DNA of 43,840 nucleotides, taken from Pantanalinema sp. GTDB lineage: Bacteria > Cyanobacteriota > Sericytochromatia > S15B-MN24 > UBA4093. Position 1 is the stretch's first letter. Each line of letters opens with the position of its first letter. The notes under the pieces were generated by a model that had not been told where the DNA came from, did no database searches, and was given only the letters and a program-made list of their open reading frames with translations. Position numbers and translations under genes: made by a program. The DNA lies in the NCBI GenBank assembly GCA_036704125.1, contig DATNQI010000067.1, positions 1-43,840 on the forward strand, in the 5' to 3' direction. Below are positions 15,977 through 23,896 of the stretch, in pieces.

Positions 15977-16040
15977 GCGGGAGACCTCCGGGAGACGGGA
16001 AGGCGGGAGCGGGGCTAGAAAGTTTGTTCGATTGCTCCGT

Positions 16041-16069
16041 ATCCTAGGCGTGGCCTGCTCGCCTGTCAA
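16041..16069 (-). promoter_or_regulatory. Near-consensus sigma-70 promoter (minus strand)
   Basis: TTGACA (16069-16064), exactly 17 bases, then TAGGAT (16046-16041). It is one of the best promoter matches in the window and reads toward the 53-residue gene, J-domain and YkgJ genes. Confidence 0.75.
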
Positions 16070-16106
16070 TCCCTCCGCACGCAGCCTGTTCGATCACGTT
16101 TCTTCA

Positions 16107-16115
16107 TGCTAGAAT
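16107..16115 (+). promoter_or_regulatory. Extended -10 promoter (plus strand)
   Basis: TGC-TAGAAT is an extended -10. The -35 position carries only TGTTCG (16087-16092). It diverges from the promoter at 16041-16069 and would drive the 60-residue ORF. Confidence 0.45.
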
Positions 16116-16179
16116 CTTAAGAATTGTGAATGCCTGGCATGCCCTGCGGCGGCATGCCGCGCGAAAAGGAGGCTCCCTC

Positions 16180-16362
16180 ATGTCGTACGACCCGTCTAAC
16201 GCGCCGAGGGTTGGGCTGCTCACCCTGTTGCAGGTGACATGCTCGCTGCGCCGGGCGCCAAGGCGTCAGCCCGAGGTGGTGGTTCAGCCCCTTCGCCGGC
16301 ACCACGGCCTGGGCTACGGCTTCAGCCTCGACATCGCCGCCACCGGGGGCCGCAGGCGCTAG
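16180..16362 (+). CDS. Possible 60-residue protein upstream of rnpB
   Basis: ATG 16180 sits 7 bases after AAAAGGAGG, the strongest ribosome site in this part of the window, and an extended -10 lies 65 bases upstream. The product (MSYDPSNAPRVGLLTLLQVT, then an Arg/His-rich middle, ending GYGFSLDIAATGGRRR) matches no family I know. A 12-bp perfect palindrome (GCGGCATGCCGC, 16149-16160) lies in its leader. Initiation signals are better than the protein-like quality of the sequence, so it could also be a leader peptide. Confidence 0.45.
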   Translation: MSYDPSNAPRVGLLTLLQVTCSLRRAPRRQPEVVVQPLRRHHGLGYGFSLDIAATGGRRR

Positions 16363-16377
16363 CCTCGCTCGGCGCGG

Positions 16378-16406
16378 TTGCGCGCGCCTGCGGCGGTTGC
16401 TATACT
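16378..16406 (+). promoter_or_regulatory. rnpB promoter
   Basis: TTGCGC (16378-16383), a 17-base spacer and TATACT (16401-16406) place the transcription start within a few bases of the RNase P RNA 5' end. Confidence 0.7.
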
Positions 16407-16412
16407 GCCCAT

Positions 16413-16886
16413 GGCCAGTGGAACAGGCGATCGCGGGTGCGGGTGCGCCACCCCTTCGGGGAGGGTGCCCCCGGATCTGAGGAAAGTCCGAGCTCCACAG
16501 GGTAGGACGCTGGGTAACGCCCAGTGGGGGTGACCCCGAGGATAGTGCCACAGAAAGATACCGCCCGACATAGTTTTCGCACCTGAAATCGCGGCGTATG
16601 CGACCCTCTCGGAAGTGCTTCTTTCAGAACCATCTGCCGCAACGCTCGGTGCCTACAACTCCCACGTGTCGGGTAAGGGTGCAAAGGTGGGGTAAGAGCC
16701 CACCAGCAGTCGGGTGACCGGCTGGCTAGGTAAACCCCGTCCGGTGCAAGACCAAACAGGGGGAGATGACGCGACCCGCCGATTCCCCGGGTAAGGTCGC
16801 TGGAGGCGGCAGGTAACTGACGCCCAAGAGAGATGATCGCCCTCCCCGCGGGGGGACAGAACTCGGCTTACAGGTCCACTGGCTCG
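16413..16886 (+). ncRNA. rnpB: RNase P RNA, bacterial type A, enlarged P12
   Basis: This is the catalytic RNA of RNase P, which trims tRNA 5' ends. The ends pair as helix P1 (CCAGTGGA 16415-16422 with TCCACTGG 16875-16882). Universally conserved blocks are present in order: GAGGAAAGTCCGAGCTCC, GTGCCACAGAAAGATACCGCC, GGTAAGAGCCCACCAGCAG, AGGTAAACCCC with the CAAGACCAAA segment, and ACAGAACTCGGCTTACAGGTCC at the 3' side. The arm at the P12 position is closed by CCCGACA/TGTCGGG (16564-16570, 16667-16673) and contains about 96 bases, much longer than the E. coli arm. The overall order fits type A. It is followed at once by a terminator and rsmH. Confidence 0.96.
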
Positions 16887-16916
16887 GGGCGAAACCGCGG
16901 TTTCGCCCCATTTTTT
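16886..16916 (+). terminator. rnpB terminator
   Basis: GGGGCGAAACC / GGTTTCGCCCC stem (16886-16909) followed by ATTTTTT. Readthrough may supply the dcw cluster, because I find no clear promoter between here and rsmH. Confidence 0.9.
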
Positions 16917-16971
16917 ACTCCGCGCCCGGTGTGGGCGCGATCACAGACGATGCAGAAAGGCGTGCCCTAGC

Positions 16972-17898
16972 GTGGTGGCGGGCGACTATCATCTTCCGGT
17001 GCTCCCGGGCGAAGTGCTTCAGTGGCTCTCGCCGGCCCCTGGCGCGCGCGTCCTGGACGGGACTCTCGGCGGCGGCGGCCACTCCGCGCTCATCCTCGAG
17101 GCGATTGGGCCCGAGGGGCGCCTCTACGGGATCGACCAGGATCCGGAGGCCATCGAGGCCGCCCGTCGTCGCCTCTCGGTCATCGGATCCAACGTGGAGA
17201 TCCGAGCAGGCAACTTCGCGGACGTCCTGCCGGTCTGGCCCGATGAACCCCTCGACGGCATCCTCCTGGATCTCGGGGTGTCGAGCCACCAGCTGGACAC
17301 GGCCAGCCGCGGATTCTCGTTTATGCGGGAAGGGCCCCTCGACATGCGCATGAATCCCAACCAGGCCACTTCCGCTTCCGACCTCGTCAACGCCTTGGCC
17401 GAGCGCGAGCTCGCCGACGTGATCTGGCGCTACGGCGAGGAGCGCCACTCCCGCTCGGTGGCCCGCGCCATCGTCCAGCGCCGCGCCGAGCGACCCTTTT
17501 CGACGACCCGCGACCTGGTGGAGGTGGTCGAGAGGGTGGTGCCTCGCGCCAAGGACGGGATCCACCCGGCGACCCGAACCTTCCAGGGGCTGCGCATCGC
17601 GGTCAACGACGAGCTGGGGGTGCTCGAGCGCGCCCTGCCCGCCGCCGTCTCGCGCCTCAAGCCCGGCGGACGGCTTGCCGTCATCAGCTTCCACTCGCTC
17701 GAGGACCGCGTCGTCAAGCAGTTCTTCCGGGACGAGGCCAGGGGCTGCACCTGCCCGCCGCGCCTTCCCATGTGCGTCTGCAATCGCAAGCCGACCCTCG
17801 AGGTCCTGACGCCCAAGCCCGTCGTCGCGACCCCCGAAGAGAACGCCCGCAACCCGCGCGCCCGCTCGGCGAAGCTGCGCGTCGCCAGGAGGATCTGA
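16972..17898 (+). CDS. rsmH: 16S rRNA m4C1402 methyltransferase
   Basis: A 308-residue SAM-dependent enzyme that N4-methylates C1402 of 16S rRNA; it is traditionally the first or second gene of dcw clusters (mraW). It starts with GTG (VAGDYHLPVLPGEVLQWL). The SAM-binding motif is VLDGTLGGGGHS, and further signatures are DGILLDLGVSSHQLD, GFSFMREGPLDMRMNP and RLAVISFHSLEDRVVKQFF. A C-terminal cysteine group (CTCPPRLPMCVCNRKP) is typical. Only a weak AAAGG precedes the start. No mraZ lies upstream; rnpB occupies its place. Confidence 0.97.
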   Translation: MVAGDYHLPVLPGEVLQWLSPAPGARVLDGTLGGGGHSALILEAIGPEGRLYGIDQDPEAIEAARRRLSVIGSNVEIRAGNFADVLPVWPDEPLDGILLDLGVSSHQLDTASRGFSFMREGPLDMRMNPNQATSASDLVNALAERELADVIWRYGEERHSRSVARAIVQRRAERPFSTTRDLVEVVERVVPRAKDGIHPATRTFQGLRIAVNDELGVLERALPAAVSRLKPGGRLAVISFHSLEDRVVKQFFRDEARGCTCPPRLPMCVCNRKPTLEVLTPKPVVATPEENARNPRARSAKLRVARRI

Positions 17899-17900
17899 GC

Positions 17901-18305
17901 ATGCCGGCCGCACCCCACGCTCGTCCTCTTCCCGCCCTTCGGACGCCCCTCGCCAGGCGCACCGGCTGGAAGGTGCTGTTCGGCTCGCGTCCGCGCACCT
18001 CGACCCTGACCTTCGCGGTGGCGGCCCTGCTGCTCGCCAATCTCGCGCTCTACGTCCTGACGGTCGTCCAGGAGGCCGGCCTCAACCGGGTCCAGGCGCA
18101 GATCTTCGCCAAGCGCCGGGAGAACGTGCGCCTGCGCGCCGAGCTCGCCAAGGTCGAGGCGCCCGAGCGCATCGAGAACCGGGCCGTCGCGGACCTGAGG
18201 CTGGGGCATGCGCCGGGGGCGCTCTTCGTGCCGGCCCTCCCCTCGCTCGGCGCTCAGGCCGTGAAGGTCGCCCCGCCCACCTTCGGGGTCCCCGAGGCCT
18301 ACTGA
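17901..18305 (+). CDS. ftsL: FtsL-like divisome protein
   Basis: ATG 17901 follows AGGAGG, 2 bases after the rsmH stop. The 134-residue product is a bitopic membrane protein: a basic cytoplasmic N-terminus (to about residue 33), one membrane helix (TLTFAVAALLLANLALYVLTVV), then a coiled coil (AGLNRVQAQIFAKRRENVRLRAELAKVEAPERI) and a short tail. Sequence conservation in FtsL is low, so the call rests on architecture and on its place between rsmH and ftsI, where FtsL bridges FtsQ/FtsB to the FtsWI synthase. Confidence 0.85.
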   Translation: MPAAPHARPLPALRTPLARRTGWKVLFGSRPRTSTLTFAVAALLLANLALYVLTVVQEAGLNRVQAQIFAKRRENVRLRAELAKVEAPERIENRAVADLRLGHAPGALFVPALPSLGAQAVKVAPPTFGVPEAY

Positions 18306-18307
18306 CC

Positions 18308-20044
18308 ATGCCCCGCGCCCAAGTCGTCCGGGCCCGCAGCCGCTGGATCTACGGGGGGCTCGCCCTCTTCGCTCTCTTCCTGGTGGGACGCATGGTCTTC
18401 CTGCAGGTCTTCCAGGCGCCCTACCTGACCGATCTCGCCCGCAAGCAGCGCACGCGCGAGATCGACCTGGCCTCGGTCCGCGGCGAGATCGTCGATCGCA
18501 ACGACAAGGAGCTCGCCGTCTCGGTCGAGGCGAGCTCGATCTACGCTCAGCCGGTCGATTTCGAGGAGCCCCCCGAGCAGATCGCCCAGCGCCTCGCCCC
18601 CGTCCTCGGCCTCGCCGAGGCCGAGCTGCGCGACTCCCTGAAGGGCACCCACTGGCGCTGGCTCGCCCGGCAGCAGGACCAGGCGACGGGCAAGGCCGTC
18701 AAGGCCCTCAAGATCCCGGGGATCGGCGTCATCCGCGAGAGCAAGCGCCTCTACCCCAAGGACACCCTGGCGGCTACCTTGCTCGGCTTCGTGGGCATCG
18801 ACAACCAGGGCCTCGCCGGGATCGAGCACGACTTCGACAAGGTGCTGCGCGGCTCGGACCAGACGCTGCACGTGCAGGTGGACGCGCGGGGCCGCGAGAT
18901 CCTGCGCGAGAACGCGGGCGACCCGCTGCGCACCCTTCAGACCGACGGGGCGCGGGTGGTGCTCACCATCGACGAGACGATCCAGCACATCGCCCAGCGG
19001 GAGCTCTCCAAGGCCATCGCCCAGCACCACGCCAAGCGCGGCGCGGTCCTGGTCATGGACCCCAGGACCGGCAACCTCCTGGCCTTCGCGGTCCTGCCCA
19101 CCTACAACCCCAACCGGTACAAGGGGACCAAGTGGGAGCTGATCAAGAACTGGGCCGCCAACGACGTGTACGAGCCCGGCTCTACCATCAAGATCTTCAC
19201 CGTCGCCGCGGCTCTCGAGGGGGAGCGGATCACGCCGCGGACGGTCTTCCCGTGCGGGCCGACCATCAAGGTGGCGGGCCACACCATCTCGGACCACGAC
19301 GCGGGCCCGGGCATCCGGCAGCTGACGCCCGAGGGGATCCTCGAGGTCTCGTCCAACGTGGGCTCGCTGCTCATCGGTCAGCGCATGGCGGGCTCCTTCC
19401 ACCGCGGCATGCTCGAGAAGTTCGGCTTCGGGGCGAGCACGAGTTCGGGGATCAGGGGCGAGAGCAAGGGCCTCCTGCCCAGGCTGCCCTGGCCGGTGGG
19501 CCGCCAGAGCTCCATCTCCTACGGCTACGGCCTCTCGGTGACTCCGCTCCAGATCCTGACGGCGGCGAGCGCCATCGCCGACGAGGGCCGGTTGCATCGG
19601 CCTCGCCTGATCGACAAGGTGGTCTCGCCCGAGGGCCAGCTGATCCAGTCCTTCCCGCTCGCGACGCCGAGCCAGGTGGTCTCGCCCCGGGTCGCCAAGG
19701 AAGTCCTGACCATGCTCCGCACCGTGGTCGAGAGCGGCACCGGAAAAACCGCGCGGATCCCGGGGTATAATGTGGCGGGCAAGACGGGCACCGCCAACAA
19801 GTCGCGCGACTCGGGGGGCGGCTACACCTCCGACGTGGTGGCCTCGTTCCTGGGCTTCGTTCCTGCCGAAAAGCCGCAGCTGGTGGTGCTTGCCCTGCTC
19901 GACAGCCCGCAGAAGTCGCACTTCGCGGCCCAGACCGCGTCGCCCCTCTTCCAGGCAGTGACGAGCGAGACCCTGCGCTACCTGGGCGTGCAGCCGTACG
20001 TCCCCATCCCTTCCGACTCGGAGAACCTCCATGCTCCTCGCTGA
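18308..20044 (+). CDS. ftsI: Division transpeptidase, class B PBP (PBP3 type)
   Basis: A 578-residue class B penicillin-binding protein that cross-links septal murein with FtsW. It has an N-terminal membrane helix (about residues 13-34) and a dimerisation domain starting SVRGEIVDRNDKELAVS. The transpeptidase domain has S292-TIK295 (nucleophile Ser), S348-S-N350 and K492-T-G494. The chain ends soon after the domain, with no PASTA repeats, unlike many Gram-positive homologs. The end overlaps murE by 14 bases. Confidence 0.95.
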   Translation: MPRAQVVRARSRWIYGGLALFALFLVGRMVFLQVFQAPYLTDLARKQRTREIDLASVRGEIVDRNDKELAVSVEASSIYAQPVDFEEPPEQIAQRLAPVLGLAEAELRDSLKGTHWRWLARQQDQATGKAVKALKIPGIGVIRESKRLYPKDTLAATLLGFVGIDNQGLAGIEHDFDKVLRGSDQTLHVQVDARGREILRENAGDPLRTLQTDGARVVLTIDETIQHIAQRELSKAIAQHHAKRGAVLVMDPRTGNLLAFAVLPTYNPNRYKGTKWELIKNWAANDVYEPGSTIKIFTVAAALEGERITPRTVFPCGPTIKVAGHTISDHDAGPGIRQLTPEGILEVSSNVGSLLIGQRMAGSFHRGMLEKFGFGASTSSGIRGESKGLLPRLPWPVGRQSSISYGYGLSVTPLQILTAASAIADEGRLHRPRLIDKVVSPEGQLIQSFPLATPSQVVSPRVAKEVLTMLRTVVESGTGKTARIPGYNVAGKTGTANKSRDSGGGYTSDVVASFLGFVPAEKPQLVVLALLDSPQKSHFAAQTASPLFQAVTSETLRYLGVQPYVPIPSDSENLHAPR

Positions 20045-21524
20045 TCTCCTCGCAGGCCACCACGACGACACGGGACGCGCGCTCGCGCTCGAGGCCACCG
20101 GGGTGGCCTACGACTCGCGCCGGGTCCAGCCCGGCGACGTCTTCGTCGCCCTCAAGGGCGCCCGGGTGGACGCCCACGATCGCCTCGCCGACGCCGTGAG
20201 GCAGGGGGCCGTGGCCGTGGTGGTCTCGGCCGAGTGGCGCGCCGAGCATCCCGAGGATCTGGGGGTGCCGACCGTGCCGGTCGAGGCCCCGCGCTTTGTC
20301 CTCTCGGAGCTCGCGGATCGCTTCTACGGCCACCCGAGCCGCGCCTTCTCGGTGGTGGGGGTGACGGGCACCAACGGCAAGACGACCACCACCCACCTGA
20401 TCGAGGCCATCCTTCACGAGGCGGGCAAGACCACGGGGCTCATCGGCACGCTCGGCAGCCGCTTCGCCGGCGGGAGCGCCGGCGGCTCGAAGGTCAGCAT
20501 CGAGACCGGCCACACGACCCCCCAGGCCCTCGAGCTGCAGGGCCTCTTCGCCCAGATGCGCCGCTCGGGGGTGGACGCGGTGGTGATGGAGGTGTCGAGC
20601 CATGCCCTCGAGCAGGCCCGCGTGGCGCACGCGGCCTTCGACGTGGGGGTCTTCACCAACCTGACGGTCGATCACCTGGACTACCACGGCACCATGGAAG
20701 CCTACGGGGCGGCCAAGGCCCTGCTGTTCGAGGGCCTGAGCGAAACCGGGCGCGCGGTGATCAACCGGGACGATCCGGCCGCTGAGCGCTTCGCGGCGGC
20801 GAGTGCGGCCCCAGTGCTGACCTACTCGGCCCAGGGCGCCGCGGCGGACCTGATGGCCGAGGACCTCTCCCTGCACGCGGGCGGCTCGCGCTGGACGCTG
20901 GTGACGCCTGAAGGGCGCGCCCAGGTCTCGCTGCGGCTGCCCGGCCTCTTCAACGTGTCGAACGCCCTGGCGGCCGCCGGGGCCGCCCTCGCCTCGGGGG
21001 TCGACCTCGAGGCGATCGCCCGGGGCCTCTGCCAGGTCGGCGGCGTGCCGGGCCGGGTCGAGGTGGTCACGGCCGCGGACCACCCCTACGCGGTCCTGGT
21101 GGACTACGCCCACACCCCCGACGGTCTCGAGAACGTCCTGAGGACCGCCCGGGCCTTCACGCGCGGCAGGCTGATGGTGGTCTTCGGCTGCGGCGGCGAT
21201 CGCGACGCCACCAAGCGCCCCATGATGGGCCGGGTGGCCTCGCAGGGGGCCGACCGGGTCTACTTGACCTCGGACAACCCGCGCTCGGAGGATCCGCAGG
21301 CCATCATCGCCCAGGTGGCCGAGGGGCTCGACGGTTCCTACGAGGCCTTCGCCGATCGCCGCGAGGCCATCCGCGCGGCCGTCCAGGCGGCCCGGCCCGG
21401 CGACGTGGTCGTGATCGCGGGCAAGGGCCACGAGACCTACCAGATCATCGGCGATAAGACCCTGCCCTTCGACGACCGCGAGGTCGCGCGCGAGGCGATC
21501 GCCGAGCGGGCGGTGGCGCGATGA
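20031..21524 (+). CDS. murE: UDP-MurNAc-tripeptide synthetase (meso-DAP adding)
   Basis: A 497-residue ATP-dependent ligase that adds the third residue to UDP-MurNAc-L-Ala-D-Glu. The P-loop is VTGTNGKTTTTHL. Central-domain signatures are EVSSHALEQARV, FTNLTVDHLDYHG and LVDYAHTPDGLENVL. The C-terminal substrate loop reads DNPRSEDP, the DNPR form that selects meso-diaminopimelate rather than lysine. The start lies within the ftsI end and the stop overlaps murF (ATGA), so translation is coupled. Confidence 0.96.
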   Translation: MLLADLLAGHHDDTGRALALEATGVAYDSRRVQPGDVFVALKGARVDAHDRLADAVRQGAVAVVVSAEWRAEHPEDLGVPTVPVEAPRFVLSELADRFYGHPSRAFSVVGVTGTNGKTTTTHLIEAILHEAGKTTGLIGTLGSRFAGGSAGGSKVSIETGHTTPQALELQGLFAQMRRSGVDAVVMEVSSHALEQARVAHAAFDVGVFTNLTVDHLDYHGTMEAYGAAKALLFEGLSETGRAVINRDDPAAERFAAASAAPVLTYSAQGAAADLMAEDLSLHAGGSRWTLVTPEGRAQVSLRLPGLFNVSNALAAAGAALASGVDLEAIARGLCQVGGVPGRVEVVTAADHPYAVLVDYAHTPDGLENVLRTARAFTRGRLMVVFGCGGDRDATKRPMMGRVASQGADRVYLTSDNPRSEDPQAIIAQVAEGLDGSYEAFADRREAIRAAVQAARPGDVVVIAGKGHETYQIIGDKTLPFDDREVAREAIAERAVAR

Positions 21525-22894
21525 ACCTGTCCCTCGACGACGTTCTGAAGGCCACCGGCGGCCGGCTCGTCGCGGGCGAGGCCCGCGCGGCCTTCACCGG
21601 GGTCACCACCGACACCCGGGACCTCCGGGCGGGCTCGCTCTACGTCCCGCTCAAGGGCGAGCGCTTCGACGGTCACGACTTTCTGGATCGGGCGAAAGCG
21701 GCCGGCGCATCGGGGGTGCTGGTCTCGCGCGACGATGCGAGCCTGCCCGAAGGGCTCAGCGCGGTGCGGGTCGAGGACACGCTCGCGGCCTACGGCGACA
21801 TCGCCCGCCACCACCGGGAGCAGCTGGGCCTGACGGTCGTCGCGGTCACGGGCTCGTCCGGCAAGACCTCGACCAAGGAGGCGGTCGCCGCTTTCCTGGG
21901 CCGCTTCATGCGGGTGGGCAAGACCCACGCCAACTTCAACAACGAGATCGGCGTGCCCAAGACCCTGCTGTCGATGACCCCCTCGGACGAGGCGGTGGTC
22001 GTCGAGATGGGCATGCGCGGCCCCGGCGAGATCGCCTATCTCGCGAGCGTGGCGCGCCCCGACGTGGGGATCATCACCAACGTCGGCACCGCCCACATCG
22101 GCCGCCTCGGCACCCAGGAGGCGATCGCCCGGGCCAAGGGCGAGCTCTTGCGCGTGGGCGGGCCTGCGATGGCCGCGGTGCTCAACGCCGACGATCCGCT
22201 GGTCATGGCCCAGGCCGAGGGCCACGCCGGAGCGCTCGTGACCTACGGCCTGCGCCCGGGCACTGCCACCGTCTGGGCCGAGGGCGATGGCCTCACCTTC
22301 GACGCCTGCTATCAGGCGGGCCCCAGGCAACGCGAGGGCCGCATGCGCCTGAGCTTGCCGATGGCCGGCGCCCACCACCGCTCGAACGCCCTTGCTGCGG
22401 TCGCTGTTGCCTGGCACCTCGGCCTTGCCTTGCCCGAGGCCTTCTGCTTCGCCCCGAGCGACCTGCCCGGTCGCGCGCATGTGCTGCGCCTCGGCGATGT
22501 CGAGGTGGTGGACGAGACCTACAACGCCAATCCCGAGTCGGTGCGCTCGGCGCTTGCGGGCTTCTGCGCCGAGCCGTGCGCCGGCCGGCGCATCGCGGTG
22601 CTCGGCGAGATGGGCGAGCTCGGCACCTACGCCGAGGTCGGGCACCGGGCGGTGGGTGACGCGGTCCGGGACCTGCCCATCGATCGGGCCTTCACCGTGG
22701 GCGAGATGGGCCGCTGGATCGCGGACCAGGCCCCCGGCAAGACCCTCCACTTCCCGGACAAGCCCGCCCTGATCGCGGCCCTCCTCGAGGCCGTCGAGGG
22801 AGGCGATCGCGTCTTCGTGAAGGGCTCTCGCTCCACCCGCATGGAAGAGATCGTCCAGGCTCTTTCCCACCACCTCGGAGGCCATCCGGCATGA
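21521..22894 (+). CDS. murF: UDP-MurNAc-pentapeptide synthetase
   Basis: A 457-residue ligase that adds D-Ala-D-Ala to the UDP-MurNAc tripeptide. The P-loop is VTGSSGKTSTKEAVAAF. Also visible are THANFNNEIGVPKTLL, VVEMGMRGPGEIAYL, NVGTAHIGRLGTQEAIA and VVDETYNANPESVRSAL. It overlaps both neighbours by 4 bases (ATGA). Confidence 0.96.
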   Translation: MNLSLDDVLKATGGRLVAGEARAAFTGVTTDTRDLRAGSLYVPLKGERFDGHDFLDRAKAAGASGVLVSRDDASLPEGLSAVRVEDTLAAYGDIARHHREQLGLTVVAVTGSSGKTSTKEAVAAFLGRFMRVGKTHANFNNEIGVPKTLLSMTPSDEAVVVEMGMRGPGEIAYLASVARPDVGIITNVGTAHIGRLGTQEAIARAKGELLRVGGPAMAAVLNADDPLVMAQAEGHAGALVTYGLRPGTATVWAEGDGLTFDACYQAGPRQREGRMRLSLPMAGAHHRSNALAAVAVAWHLGLALPEAFCFAPSDLPGRAHVLRLGDVEVVDETYNANPESVRSALAGFCAEPCAGRRIAVLGEMGELGTYAEVGHRAVGDAVRDLPIDRAFTVGEMGRWIADQAPGKTLHFPDKPALIAALLEAVEGGDRVFVKGSRSTRMEEIVQALSHHLGGHPA

Positions 22895-23874
22895 CCCTGT
22901 CCTTTCCCGTTGCCCTGACGCCGCTCTTGAGCATGCTGCTTGCGATCGCGGTGGGCGGCCCGTTCATCGCCTACCTCCAGCGCTGGAAGATGGGCCAGAG
23001 CATCCGCCAGGAAGGCCCCCAGTCCCACCACGCCAAGGCCGGCACCCCCACCATGGGCGGCTGGCTGATCGTGGGGCCGGCCCTCGTGGTCGCCACGGTG
23101 GGGGCCGCCGTCTCGGGGGCCCTGCACCGGGACGTGGTCGCCGCCATGGCGGTGGTGCTCGCCTACGCCCTCATCGGCTGGCTCGACGACTACCTGATCA
23201 TCAAGAAGCGCCAGAACAAGGGCCTCTCGGCCCGCCAGAAGCTAGCAGCCCAGATCGGCTCGGGGGCCCTCTTCGCGGCGTATCTGGCCTGGTCGGGGCA
23301 CGGCACGACCGTCATGCTGCCCGTCTCGCACGCCCTCTGGGACCTGGGCTGGGCCTACTATCCGCTCCTGGTGCTGGTCATGACCAGCACCACCAATGCA
23401 GTGAACCTGACGGACGGCCTCGACGGACTGGCCGCCGGGACCATGGCGATCGCCTTCGGGGGACTCGCGTGGCTGGTCCTGCACCTCGGCGGGGCCTTCC
23501 CCGCGCAGCCGGGCGCCGTCGTGCTGCTGCTCTCCCTGGTGGGGGCGTGCCTGGGCTTCTTGTGGTTCAACAGCCACCCGGCACAGGTCTTCATGGGGGA
23601 CACGGGCTCGCTCGCGCTGGGGGCTGCGATCGCGGCCTGCGCGGTGCTCGCTCGCCTCGAGCTCTTCCTGATCCCCCTGGGGGCGGTCTTCGTGGCCGAG
23701 ACCCTGTCGGTGATCGCTCAGGTCGCCTCCTTCAAGACCACGGGCAAGCGCATCTTCAAGATGAGCCCCCTGCATCACCACTTCGAGCTTTCCGGCTGGG
23801 CGGAGACCAAGGTCGTCCAGCGCTTCTACCTGGTGGGCGCCCTGATGGCGATCGTCACCGTCGCCCTGCTCTAA
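22891..23874 (+). CDS. mraY: Phospho-N-acetylmuramoyl-pentapeptide transferase
   Basis: A 327-residue polytopic membrane enzyme (about ten helices) that transfers phospho-MurNAc-pentapeptide to undecaprenyl phosphate to make lipid I. Signatures are HHAKAGTPTMGG, the Asp pair LDDYLIIKK, NAVNLTDGLDGLA, VFMGDTGSLALG and the MraY His motif SPLHHHFELSGW. The ATG overlaps the murF stop. The length is a little under the E. coli protein (360 residues). Confidence 0.96.
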   Translation: MTLSFPVALTPLLSMLLAIAVGGPFIAYLQRWKMGQSIRQEGPQSHHAKAGTPTMGGWLIVGPALVVATVGAAVSGALHRDVVAAMAVVLAYALIGWLDDYLIIKKRQNKGLSARQKLAAQIGSGALFAAYLAWSGHGTTVMLPVSHALWDLGWAYYPLLVLVMTSTTNAVNLTDGLDGLAAGTMAIAFGGLAWLVLHLGGAFPAQPGAVVLLLSLVGACLGFLWFNSHPAQVFMGDTGSLALGAAIAACAVLARLELFLIPLGAVFVAETLSVIAQVASFKTTGKRIFKMSPLHHHFELSGWAETKVVQRFYLVGALMAIVTVALL

Positions 23875-23896
23875 TCACGCATCAAAGGACCATTCC

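Noticed and set aside
16726-16911. Frames inside the RNase P RNA gene
   Set aside because: Conserved RNA blocks and the P1 pairing explain this sequence fully.
16920-16971. Possible mraZ upstream of rsmH
   Set aside because: The spacer is only 56 bases and has no coding capacity; rnpB lies directly before it.
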